IMG/VR virus record: IMGVR_UViG_3300036766_000149
Coordinates: 1-41,214 of that record
Length of the DNA stretch: 41,214 nt
From: a virus
Strand: one strand, 5' to 3'
Below, piece by piece: positions 30,549-37,064 of the stretch (its first letter is position 1; each line of letters opens with the position of its first letter). The translations under genes were made by a program, and so were the position numbers. The notes beneath the pieces were generated by a model. It was not told the DNA's origin. It saw nothing but the letters and a program-made list of their open reading frames with translations, and did no database searches.

Positions 30549-31155
30549 TTGTCTCTCCTACTCACAGGTAACACTGTGGCAGTCAGATCGCGCACGGTAT
30601 AAAGAGATTTTCTTTAATCGTAATGAGGGTGCGCGCTTCATGAACGAGGGTATGGCATACGGCAAAGTAGTGGCTGATGCCCTAGAAAATGACGAAGAAA
30701 CAGGCGACTTGCTCACTGATATGGCTATGTCCTTGCTTGTGAAATACGACATCCGGGACAAAGAAATGGAGGGTGTGTTACAGACAAAGGATGGTGACAT
30801 ACGCATTGTGAGTCATCCGGACACAATGGATAGCAAGACCTTTGCTTTGGGCGAATATAAAACTGGTAAGGTTAAATGGACACAAAAGAAAGCACAAAAT
30901 TGGTTCCAGTTAAAGTTCTACTCCATGCTCATCTTTCTTATTCATAAGAAAGTACCTCCGAGAGTATTCTTACAATGGATTGAAACATTCAAAGACACTG
31001 ATGGTGTAGTAAAACCAACAGGTCATGTTGAGTTGTTTGAAGTGAAAATTACAATGTCAGATATTATCAACACAATGGCGCTAGTTAGTCGTGTCGCCAA
31101 AGAAATTGAGGCAGAGTGGGTAACATACACACCGCCTCCAGAGGTGCCTTGGTAG
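30514..31155 (+). CDS. PD-(D/E)XK exonuclease, RecB/Cas4-like
   Basis: 213 aa. LPTDCLSYSQVTLWQSDRAR is the typical opening of RecB/Cas4-like nucleases ('LSySql'). GEGMAYG-like NEGMAYGKVVADALENDEE contributes the early conserved Gly. The catalytic strand pair is HPDTMDSKTFALGEYKTGK with D103, E114 and K116. NWFQLKFYSMLI supplies the later Gln/Tyr motif. The Cas4 iron-sulphur cysteines are absent. It is probably the 5'-3' exonuclease of a phage recombination set with the SSB-like and coiled-coil proteins upstream. Confidence 0.85.
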   Translation: MKKRKQIQLPTDCLSYSQVTLWQSDRARYKEIFFNRNEGARFMNEGMAYGKVVADALENDEETGDLLTDMAMSLLVKYDIRDKEMEGVLQTKDGDIRIVSHPDTMDSKTFALGEYKTGKVKWTQKKAQNWFQLKFYSMLIFLIHKKVPPRVFLQWIETFKDTDGVVKPTGHVELFEVKITMSDIINTMALVSRVAKEIEAEWVTYTPPPEVPW

Positions 31156-31184
31156 TTGTTTCATTATTCGCAATAGCGTATAAT
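31156..31184 (+). promoter_or_regulatory. Strong promoter of the HNH gene at 31191, leaderless spacing
   Basis: TTGTTT (31156-31161), a 17-base spacer and a perfect TATAAT (31179-31184) end 6 bases before ATG 31191. The promoter fills the 35-base gap after the exonuclease gene almost exactly. Confidence 0.7.
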
Positions 31185-31190
31185 GAAAGT

Positions 31191-31631
31191 ATGCCAACAG
31201 GATACTCAAACAAAACTGGACAAAATCCATTCAAAGGAAAAAAGAGAAAACCTTTTACACTAGACCATAGACGAAAAATGTCTAAAGCTATGAAAGGAAG
31301 AACAGTGTGGAATAAAGGATTAAGAGGAGTACAAAAACATTCTCTTGAAACTAGATTAAAAATGAGTAAAGCAAGATCAGATGAAAAGCATCCTTGCTGG
31401 AAAGGAGATAAAGTGGGGTATGACGGTTTACACAGGTGGATTGGTAAAAAGAAAGGAAAACCAAAAAAATGTGCAGAGTGTGGAAAAACAAAAACAATTC
31501 AGTGGGCTAATAAGGATCACAAATATAGCAGAGATTTAGAGGACTGGATTAGTTTATGTTCAAAGTGCCATTATCATTATGATGAAAAATATCTAAAAAC
31601 ATTACATGGATACAACAGAACAAAAAAGTAA
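31191..31631 (+). CDS. HNH homing endonuclease with NUMOD3-like repeats
   Basis: 146 aa from ATG 31191. A longer in-frame reading would include the promoter and is rejected. The N-terminal part has NUMOD3-like DNA-contact repeats: LDHRRKMSKAMKGRTVWNKG and LETRLKMSKARSDEKHPCWK. The C-terminal HNH-like half has KCAECGKTKTIQWANKDHKY and SLCSKCHYHYDEKY, with the Cys pairs of zinc-stabilised HNH enzymes. It overlaps the glycosyltransferase gene start by 26 bases. It is free-standing, with its own strong promoter. Confidence 0.92.
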   Translation: MPTGYSNKTGQNPFKGKKRKPFTLDHRRKMSKAMKGRTVWNKGLRGVQKHSLETRLKMSKARSDEKHPCWKGDKVGYDGLHRWIGKKKGKPKKCAECGKTKTIQWANKDHKYSRDLEDWISLCSKCHYHYDEKYLKTLHGYNRTKK

Positions 31632-33873
31632 GCCAAAATTCTCAATCGTTGCTATTTGTAAAAATGAAGCCAAAACACTTCCAAAGATGATGACTTCTTT
31701 GAAAGACTTTATGGATCGTGGAGGTGAAGTAGTCCTCGTTGATACTGGATCCACTGATGGGACCGCGCAACTTGCACGTTCTCTTGGCTGTAAAGTGACA
31801 GAAGTAGGTGAAAAATTCATCACCACAATAGACGAAGATATGTCAGATAAGATAAATAGCAGATTTATTATTGATGGTGAACAAGCATTAGTTGCTCCTA
31901 GTAATCGCCTTTTTGATTTTGCTTCTGCTCGTAACTATGCAACATCACTAGCGGAGAATAATATGGTGGCGACTATGGATTGTGATGAGGAGTATACAAA
32001 GCTAAACATTGACGCGCTAAACTTTCTTATTGATGCCGGACACGAACAGTTTGAGTATCAGTTTGTCTTTGCGCATGACGGTTACGGTAGACCAGCAGTA
32101 CAGTTCGTACAATCCAAGTTCTTTGATCGTAGAAAGGTAAAATGGTCTGGTGTAGTGCATGAAGTACTATCTGGCGAAGCAAAGCGTGTGCTTGTTGGAC
32201 CGGAGACTATCCTCCTGGAACACTGGCAGGAGGCAGGAAAAGATCACCGAGGTAACTATCTTGTTGGTTTAGCATTAGACTGTTTCTTGAACCCCTCCAA
32301 AGACCGCCAGAGCCACTATCTTGCTCGTGAAATGATGTGGAATAGTAGACCAAAGTCCGCTATCAAAGAGTTTATGCGACACATTGGTATGGGAGGTTGG
32401 CTTGCTGAACGCGCACAATCCATGATCTATCTTGGTGACTGTCATGGCCAGTTGAACCAACCAGAGAAACAGATTCAGTGGTACAACCTAGCTTTTTACT
32501 TTGATCCGAATAGGCGTGAAGCGTTATTGAAGATAGCAACTTTCTATAAACACAATCAAAATCCACAAGCAGTAACAGTCTACGCCAAAGCATCACTAGA
32601 AATTCCTTGGACAGATTACTATGCCAACGATCGCGCTATGTACGAACAGTATCCGCATGAGCTTTTGTACTGGGCCTATGGATTTCTCGGTAAAATAGAT
32701 GAAGCAAAAAAACACATTCTTAGAGCATTGAAATATCAGCAATTCAATCCACAGTACCTTGCAGATACAAAATACTATTTTGAATATCCAGCAAACACTA
32801 TTGATGGTTGGATGACCTTTGAGGAGTTGACTTGGATATATGAGACAGCTAAAAGACACTACCATATTGCTGAACTTGGTAGTTGGAAAGGACGTTCTAC
32901 CCACGCATGGGCTTCTGGGACACGAGGAAACATAACGGCCATAGATACATGGGAGGGATCTGACTTTATTGGTGATGACACTAACAGATTAGCCAAACTA
33001 GAGGATGTCTTTAAGGTTTTTAAGGACAATCTAAAGCAATTTGATAACGTGGTTGTGAATAGAAAAAGGGGTATGGATGCTGTAAAGGACTACGAAGATA
33101 AATCCTTTGATGTCGTTTTCATTGATGCTGGACACACCTACGAGGATGTTAAAGCAGACATTGATGCGTGGCTACCAAAAGCAAAAATGGTTCTCTGTGG
33201 TCATGATTATTTGCCAGATGTTTGGATGGGAGTGATACAGGCAGTGGACGATAAGTTTGGAAAGCCAGATGGTGTTGCAGGATCTATTTGGTACAAATAT
33301 CTCGTTCCAAAAGTCACTTTTATTATCCCTACTCTCGGACGAGAAGCTGGACTGAAACTATGCCTAGAGAGCATAGAAAGACTGAATTATCCAAAGGAAC
33401 AAATAGAGGTGATTGTGATAGATGGAGAGGGAACAGTGCCAGAGAAAATGGCTCGTGGATATTCACAGGCAAAAGGTGAATACATTGTCTACGCAAGTAA
33501 TGATATAGCGTTTGAGCATAACAGTCTATGGGAAGCGTTACAGGATGCCGTTGATTTTGACCTTGTAGCTTTTAACACAGGTGCGATACTGCCAGATGAG
33601 GGTAACATTTGTGAACACTTCATGATCAAGAAAGACTTTGTGAAAGAAATCGGAGGTGAAATCTTTGATACGGATTTCCACCACGTTGGTTGCGATAATC
33701 TCCTATGGGCCAAGGCAAAGAAACTTGGTGAAGCCGTGCGCTGTGATGACGCTATCGTGCATCATTACCACTTCTCTACAGGTGCTAAAAAGGATGAAGT
33801 GTATGAGAAAGGGTGGAGTAAAGTTGAGGAGGATAGGGCATTACTCGCTAAGAAATTAAAAGAACTAGAATGA
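31606..33873 (+). CDS. Three-domain glycosyltransferase-methyltransferase-glycosyltransferase
   Basis: 755 aa. Domain 1 (about residues 8-230) is a family 2 glycosyltransferase: FSIVAICKNEAKTLPKMM, VLVDTGSTDGTAQ and ATMDCDEEY. A TPR-like helical part follows (about 230-400; RAQSMIYLGDCHGQLNQPEK). Domain 2 (about 410-565) is a class I SAM methyltransferase with IAELGSWKGRSTHAW, NITAIDTWEG and DVVFIDAGHTYEDVKADI. Domain 3 (about 570-755) is a second GT2-like fold, VTFIIPTLGREAGLKL, VIVIDGEGT and VYASNDIAFE. The first GT plus TPR resembles SunS-like enzymes. It probably builds and O-methylates a short sugar on protein or on the host surface. The substrate is not shown. Confidence 0.9.
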   Translation: MDTTEQKSKPKFSIVAICKNEAKTLPKMMTSLKDFMDRGGEVVLVDTGSTDGTAQLARSLGCKVTEVGEKFITTIDEDMSDKINSRFIIDGEQALVAPSNRLFDFASARNYATSLAENNMVATMDCDEEYTKLNIDALNFLIDAGHEQFEYQFVFAHDGYGRPAVQFVQSKFFDRRKVKWSGVVHEVLSGEAKRVLVGPETILLEHWQEAGKDHRGNYLVGLALDCFLNPSKDRQSHYLAREMMWNSRPKSAIKEFMRHIGMGGWLAERAQSMIYLGDCHGQLNQPEKQIQWYNLAFYFDPNRREALLKIATFYKHNQNPQAVTVYAKASLEIPWTDYYANDRAMYEQYPHELLYWAYGFLGKIDEAKKHILRALKYQQFNPQYLADTKYYFEYPANTIDGWMTFEELTWIYETAKRHYHIAELGSWKGRSTHAWASGTRGNITAIDTWEGSDFIGDDTNRLAKLEDVFKVFKDNLKQFDNVVVNRKRGMDAVKDYEDKSFDVVFIDAGHTYEDVKADIDAWLPKAKMVLCGHDYLPDVWMGVIQAVDDKFGKPDGVAGSIWYKYLVPKVTFIIPTLGREAGLKLCLESIERLNYPKEQIEVIVIDGEGTVPEKMARGYSQAKGEYIVYASNDIAFEHNSLWEALQDAVDFDLVAFNTGAILPDEGNICEHFMIKKDFVKEIGGEIFDTDFHHVGCDNLLWAKAKKLGEAVRCDDAIVHHYHFSTGAKKDEVYEKGWSKVEEDRALLAKKLKELE

Positions 33874-34076
33874 AAAAACACGAATTTTATGCACAATATG
33901 CAAATCTTCCACTAGATAAGAGGATGGTACCTTTGGATCTGATTAAATTTAAGGAACGGACAGCAAATGAACTATACAAAAGAATGAAAGAAACTGATGA
34001 TGTAATAAGAGGGATGGAAAAAGAACAAGAATATTTATTAGAAATAGCTAACGAGTATTTTCCACTATTAAAATGA
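33870..34076 (+). CDS. Small helical protein between glycosyltransferase genes, 68 aa
   Basis: ATG 33870 overlaps the stop of the previous gene (ATGA), and its own stop overlaps the next ATG. It is mostly charged helix (LIKFKERTANELYKRMKETD, then VIRGMEKEQEYLLEIANEYF). It could be a partner of one of the two glycosyltransferases. No family is recognised. Confidence 0.6.
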   Translation: MKKHEFYAQYANLPLDKRMVPLDLIKFKERTANELYKRMKETDDVIRGMEKEQEYLLEIANEYFPLLK

Positions 34077-34660
34077 TCCCTAAAAAAATCTTCACCGTAT
34101 GGCTGACCGACAACGACACAATACCAGTGTTGGTTGCAAAGTGTATAGCTTCACAGCACATACCGGAATATGAACATAAACTCATCACCTTAGAGAATTG
34201 CTACCACAACAAGTATATTGATGACGCGATCGCTGCAAAACAGTGGGGTAAAGCATGTGACTATCTCCGGATCCATTATTTGTTAGAGGAGGGAGGTATT
34301 TACCTAGACGCTGATGTAGAGATGCTACCGGGTAAAAACTTTGATTCACTACTTGGAAATTGTATGTTTGCTGGGAGAGAGAATAACGGCTTTGTAAATA
34401 CGGCCGTGTTAGGCGCTGAAAAAGGATACCATCTATTATCTGACCATCTGAAAGAAGTAGAAGCAAAATTCAAGGGTGATGATGGCTTGTACTTTGAGAG
34501 CAGTATTGAGATAATTACACCAAGACTACTTGGAGATGTAAATGTGCGTGTACTAGCTCCAGAGTATTTCTATCCGTACGACCACCAAAGAAACACAGTG
34601 GATATAAAGGACTTCACGATATGTTGGCATCACTTTATGAAAACATGGAAAAATTCTTAA
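34073..34660 (+). CDS. Family 32-like glycosyltransferase
   Basis: 195 aa. IPKKIFTVWLTDNDTIPVL is the standard 'IPkiiHqiW' start of GT32/OCH1-type enzymes. KACDYLRIHYLLEEGGIYLD is the donor-binding helix and strand, and D79-A-D81 is the metal-binding DxD. NNGFVNTAVLGAEKG and the end TICWHHFMKTWKNS match the family pattern. It transfers a sugar from a nucleotide donor. It is coupled to the GT-methyltransferase fusion through the 68-aa gene, so the three likely make one glycan. Confidence 0.9.
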   Translation: MIPKKIFTVWLTDNDTIPVLVAKCIASQHIPEYEHKLITLENCYHNKYIDDAIAAKQWGKACDYLRIHYLLEEGGIYLDADVEMLPGKNFDSLLGNCMFAGRENNGFVNTAVLGAEKGYHLLSDHLKEVEAKFKGDDGLYFESSIEIITPRLLGDVNVRVLAPEYFYPYDHQRNTVDIKDFTICWHHFMKTWKNS

Positions 34661-34776
34661 TCTTCTTATTAAAATCTTGGTGGATCATTATTGGTAAATG
34701 TAAATACTGTGGCGGACATATTGATTGTTATGGCTATAGAAGATATTACTGTGATGATTGTAATCAAGAACAATGA
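34645..34776 (+). CDS. 43-aa zinc-ribbon protein with hydrophobic start
   Basis: ATG 34645 to TGA 34774-34776; an in-frame ATG lies at 34621. MEKFLIFLLKSWWIIIGK is hydrophobic, followed by CKYCGG and CDDC, a Cys4 ribbon. Its stop overlaps the next ATG (ATGA), which supports translation. The function is unknown. Confidence 0.55.
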   Translation: MEKFLIFLLKSWWIIIGKCKYCGGHIDCYGYRRYYCDDCNQEQ

Positions 34777-35021
34777 AAATAAAAACTAAAATAAATCCTA
34801 AACAACTTCCTTGTCGTTGGTGTGGAAAGAAAACTGGTATAAGGAAGTTCTACATCATAGCTGACGACTTGGAATCACCCAAGCCGTACCATGTGGCTTG
34901 TATACGCAAGTTGCAGATAGAGGTGATGATGAAATTATCAGATTCTAAAATGCAAATAAACAATGACAAACCCAAACGAAAAGGGATTCAATCCCGGAGG
35001 AGTAAAAGATCGTTACGATAA
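34773..35021 (+). CDS. Small zinc protein, 82 aa
   Basis: ATG 34773 (MKIKTKINPKQLPCRWCGKK). CRWC and the later HVACI form a CxxC...HxxC metal site of the kind seen in small zinc proteins. The C-terminus is basic (DKPKRKGIQSRRSKRSLR) and overlaps the endolysin gene by 59 bases. It could bind nucleic acid. Confidence 0.6.
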   Translation: MKIKTKINPKQLPCRWCGKKTGIRKFYIIADDLESPKPYHVACIRKLQIEVMMKLSDSKMQINNDKPKRKGIQSRRSKRSLR

Positions 35022-36021
35022 TCGTGACTATCAGTGGCATGAAGTTGGCTATGGCACTATGCCTTTTGACTGGAATACTGGTTTTGATATTGAATCAAAA
35101 CTAGGTTTCAAACTTAAAGTTAAGGACCAGAACGGTTCGTATTCTTGTGGTGGACAAGCGTGGAGTTATCTCGCAGAGGTACTTGAAGCGCTTAACACAA
35201 ATACTTATGAACCTCGTAGTGCGAAATACATTTACGCACAAACATATGTTCCTAGTGGTGGATCTGCTGGACGCGATAACTCAAACATCTTTTGTAAACA
35301 AGGTGTGGCAGAAGAAAGCAAACTTCCCTCCTATGATAGTGGTCAACCTCCACAAGAGGGATTCATGCGAAGAAGTGAGGATATAACATATGAGATTCGT
35401 AACAATGCCAAACTCTCAATGGCATCATCCTATGCACAAATAGGAACAGATATTGAAAGTTTTGCCACTGCGATTCGTGATAACGGTGGGGCGATCATAG
35501 GTATCACTGGATCAAACAATGGAACTTGGAATAGTATTGCTCCATTTCCACCAGTTCCAGGAGCTGATCTTTGGTATCACTGGATCTATTGTGGTAAAGC
35601 AAAGATAATTAGTGGTAAGAAACATATAGGAGTATTTAATTCATGGGGTAACGCTGCGGGAGATAATGGTTGGCAGTGGATTTCCGAAGATTATTTCAAA
35701 ACTCTCATATATATTTTTAGTGGTTGGACCCATGTATATAATGGAAATCCTCCCGTTGCACCTTTCAAACATACTTTCACCAAGACATTAGACTATGGTA
35801 TGTCTGATCCAGAAGTGCAGTGGCTACAAAAAGCCCTCACACTAGAGGAATGTTTCCCAGATACTATTTCACCAACACTATTCTTTGGTAATGTAACTAA
35901 ACAGTCAGTACAGAAATTCCAAGTAAAGTACAACATTGTATCGTCAGGATCGTCATCAACGACTGGTTTTGGCAGGGTTGGTCCCAAGACCTTGGCAAAA
36001 CTCAATTCTATATACGCTTAA
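34963..36021 (+). CDS. Endolysin-like papain-fold (C1A) peptidase with peptidoglycan-binding domain
   Basis: 352 aa. Residues about 15-255 form a papain-like protease: Q56-N-G-S-Y-S-C62-G-G-Q-A is the oxyanion Gln and nucleophile Cys, LWYH206W holds the likely catalytic His, and FN226SWG the catalytic Asn. Residues about 268-350 form a peptidoglycan-binding repeat (LDYGMSDPEVQWLQKALTL, FFGNVTKQSVQKFQVKYNI, FGRVGPKTLAKLN). No signal peptide is seen. It is last in the plus-strand block, next to the shared terminator, opposite a holin gene. Cutting cell-wall peptides at lysis is the probable role; a virion-borne role is possible. The repeat style is typical of Patescibacteria proteins. Confidence 0.85.
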   Translation: MTNPNEKGFNPGGVKDRYDNRDYQWHEVGYGTMPFDWNTGFDIESKLGFKLKVKDQNGSYSCGGQAWSYLAEVLEALNTNTYEPRSAKYIYAQTYVPSGGSAGRDNSNIFCKQGVAEESKLPSYDSGQPPQEGFMRRSEDITYEIRNNAKLSMASSYAQIGTDIESFATAIRDNGGAIIGITGSNNGTWNSIAPFPPVPGADLWYHWIYCGKAKIISGKKHIGVFNSWGNAAGDNGWQWISEDYFKTLIYIFSGWTHVYNGNPPVAPFKHTFTKTLDYGMSDPEVQWLQKALTLEECFPDTISPTLFFGNVTKQSVQKFQVKYNIVSSGSSSTTGFGRVGPKTLAKLNSIYA

Positions 36022-36026
36022 TGAAA

Positions 36027-36059
36027 AGGCGACCAAAGGCGAGTCACTTTTAGTCGCCT
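36027..36059. terminator. First hairpin of the terminator cluster
   Basis: AGGCGAC (36027-36033) pairs with GTCGCCT (36053-36059). A second AGGCGA (36037-36042) could pair instead. It starts 5 bases after the endolysin stop and may slow RNA polymerase before the main terminator. Confidence 0.55.
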
Positions 36060-36062
36060 ATC

Positions 36063-36101
36063 AAAAAACCACCGAAAAATGAATTAAAACGGTGGTTTTT
36101 T
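36063..36101. terminator. Strong bidirectional intrinsic terminator
   Basis: AAAAAACCACCG (36063-36074) pairs perfectly with CGGTGGTTTTTT (36090-36101). The A-run on one side and the T-run on the other make it work on both strands. It ends the plus-strand middle block and the minus-strand late block, which converge here. Confidence 0.92.
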
Positions 36102-36111
36102 GTTGTCGCAC

Positions 36112-36130
36112 ACCCTATGGGAGATAGGGT
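36112..36130. other. Hairpin in the gap before the last late gene
   Basis: ACCCTAT (36112-36118) and ATAGGGT (36124-36130) pair around a 5-base loop, next to a run of C. The rest of the gap to 36203 shows nothing I can name. It might be a 3' stabiliser of the late mRNA. Confidence 0.4.
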
Positions 36131-36203
36131 CCCCCCAACTAATCGCTGGGAGATCAACCAATACCAATAAGTCTTTCCCCCTAGCGGTATAGCCAGTAGG
36201 TAA

Positions 36204-36749
36204 TTAGTTTCTAGCTACTGACATAGTATATTGATTTTTCCAATACTTTGACAAGTCTGTCTTTGTTTTTTCTTTGTGGCATGGCTTACATAGAGTTTGA
36301 CCATTACTTATTCTATATCTTAACTTCGGAAATTCACACCATGGTTTTATGTGATCTGCTTCCAGTTTTCCTCCTCTTTCTTTACATTTTACGCAAGTAT
36401 GGTTATCTCGCTTAAATACTTTTTCTCGCCAACTTGCATATCGTGGGTGGTCCATTTCACGAATCGGGATAGTGGTTCTCATTCCTTTATTCCACGCCAC
36501 TGTTATTCCATGAAGTCCTTTATTCCAGGGTACAGATCCTTTCTTAAACTCTGACTTAATAGATACTCTTACCCCTTTTGAAGTTCCACCACCAATAAAA
36601 CCATGACCTTTTTTGAAACCATATTTTTTCCCAAACCAAGAAAAACCTTTATTCCAGGGTACAGATCCTTTCTTAAACTCTGATTTTGGAGATAAGTGTT
36701 TCCCCATTAGTAATGACGGCTTAACTCTTTTATATATTCCTGATGGCAT
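36204..36749 (-). CDS. HNH homing endonuclease with duplicated DNA-contact repeat
   Basis: 181 aa. The C-terminal core has REKVFKRDNHTCVKCKERGG, KLEADHIKPWCEFPKLRY and NGQTLCKPCHKEKTKTDL, a standard HNH with two CxxC pairs. The N-terminal half is made of basic motifs, with SEFKKGSVPWNKG present twice (about residues 23-35 and 66-78). The DNA of these two copies is identical over 38 bases. It lies at the 3' end of the late block after the holin gene and has its own promoter with a perfect -35 box. Confidence 0.93.
   Translation of the reverse strand: MPSGIYKRVKPSLLMGKHLSPKSEFKKGSVPWNKGFSWFGKKYGFKKGHGFIGGGTSKGVRVSIKSEFKKGSVPWNKGLHGITVAWNKGMRTTIPIREMDHPRYASWREKVFKRDNHTCVKCKERGGKLEADHIKPWCEFPKLRYRISNGQTLCKPCHKEKTKTDLSKYWKNQYTMSVARN
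36517..36554 (-). repeat. 38-base direct repeat inside the HNH gene, copy 1
   Basis: Identical to 36646-36683, 129 bases away. It encodes the second SEFKKGSVPWNKG motif of the enzyme. Confidence 0.9.
36646..36683 (-). repeat. 38-base direct repeat inside the HNH gene, copy 2
   Basis: Identical to 36517-36554. It encodes the first SEFKKGSVPWNKG motif. Perfect identity at third codon positions points to a recent duplication or gene conversion. Confidence 0.9.
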
Positions 36750-36757
36750 TTAACCCC

Positions 36758-36785
36758 AGTCTATACTCCAGTAGCTTTTTGTCAA
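36758..36785 (-). promoter_or_regulatory. Promoter of the last HNH gene, near-leaderless
   Basis: On the minus strand a perfect TTGACA (36785-36780), a 16-base spacer and TAGACT (36763-36758) end 8 bases before ATG 36749. It occupies the whole gap between the holin gene and the HNH gene. Confidence 0.6.
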
Positions 36786-37021
36786 TTACCTAATGTTGAT
36801 TTTGTGGAACTCCAAAGACCAGACGCACTTAATCCTGCTACGATTCCTTGTAGGATACTTGCACTGTTAAAATTAAGACCACTTATTACAAATGATCCTG
36901 CGACACCTAGTACAAGTGATACTAGAGGCGACCAGCGTGAAGATAGACCAGCAACTTTAATTGCTTGTACTACTCCCAACACGACAGGCACGAGAACAAT
37001 AAACTGCGTTGAAATTTCCAT
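36782..37021 (-). CDS. Holin, two or three membrane spans
   Basis: 79 aa. Hydrophobic segments are FIVLVPVVLGVVQAIKVAGL (about residues 8-27), LVSLVLGVAGSFVISGL (about 33-49) and ILQGIVAGLSASGLWS (about 56-71). Size, spacing and the 'LLG...SA.GL...' end match small phage holins. It makes holes in the membrane to trigger lysis, releasing or activating the endolysin encoded on the other strand. The gene follows the 1231-aa gene by 43 bases and carries a GTTAAC box 10 bases before its ATG. Confidence 0.85.
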   Translation of the reverse strand: MEISTQFIVLVPVVLGVVQAIKVAGLSSRWSPLVSLVLGVAGSFVISGLNFNSASILQGIVAGLSASGLWSSTKSTLGN

Positions 37022-37029
37022 AAATTTTA

Positions 37030-37043
37030 TGGTTAACTAATAA
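37030..37043 (-). repeat. 14-base repeat TGGTTAACTAATAA, copy 2
   Basis: Identical to 9118-9131 and likewise just upstream of a minus-strand start codon (37021). It contains GTTAAC at 37032-37037. Confidence 0.6.
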
Positions 37044-37064
37044 AACAGTTTAATGACTTGTTGG

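Noticed and set aside
31116-31190. Longer N-terminus for the HNH gene at 31191
   Set aside because: It would overlap the previous gene and contain the promoter -35 and -10 boxes in coding sequence; the homology starts at ATG 31191.
36027-36203. Phage attachment site or integration locus near the terminator
   Set aside because: No integrase is encoded, and the repeats here are explained by terminator hairpins.
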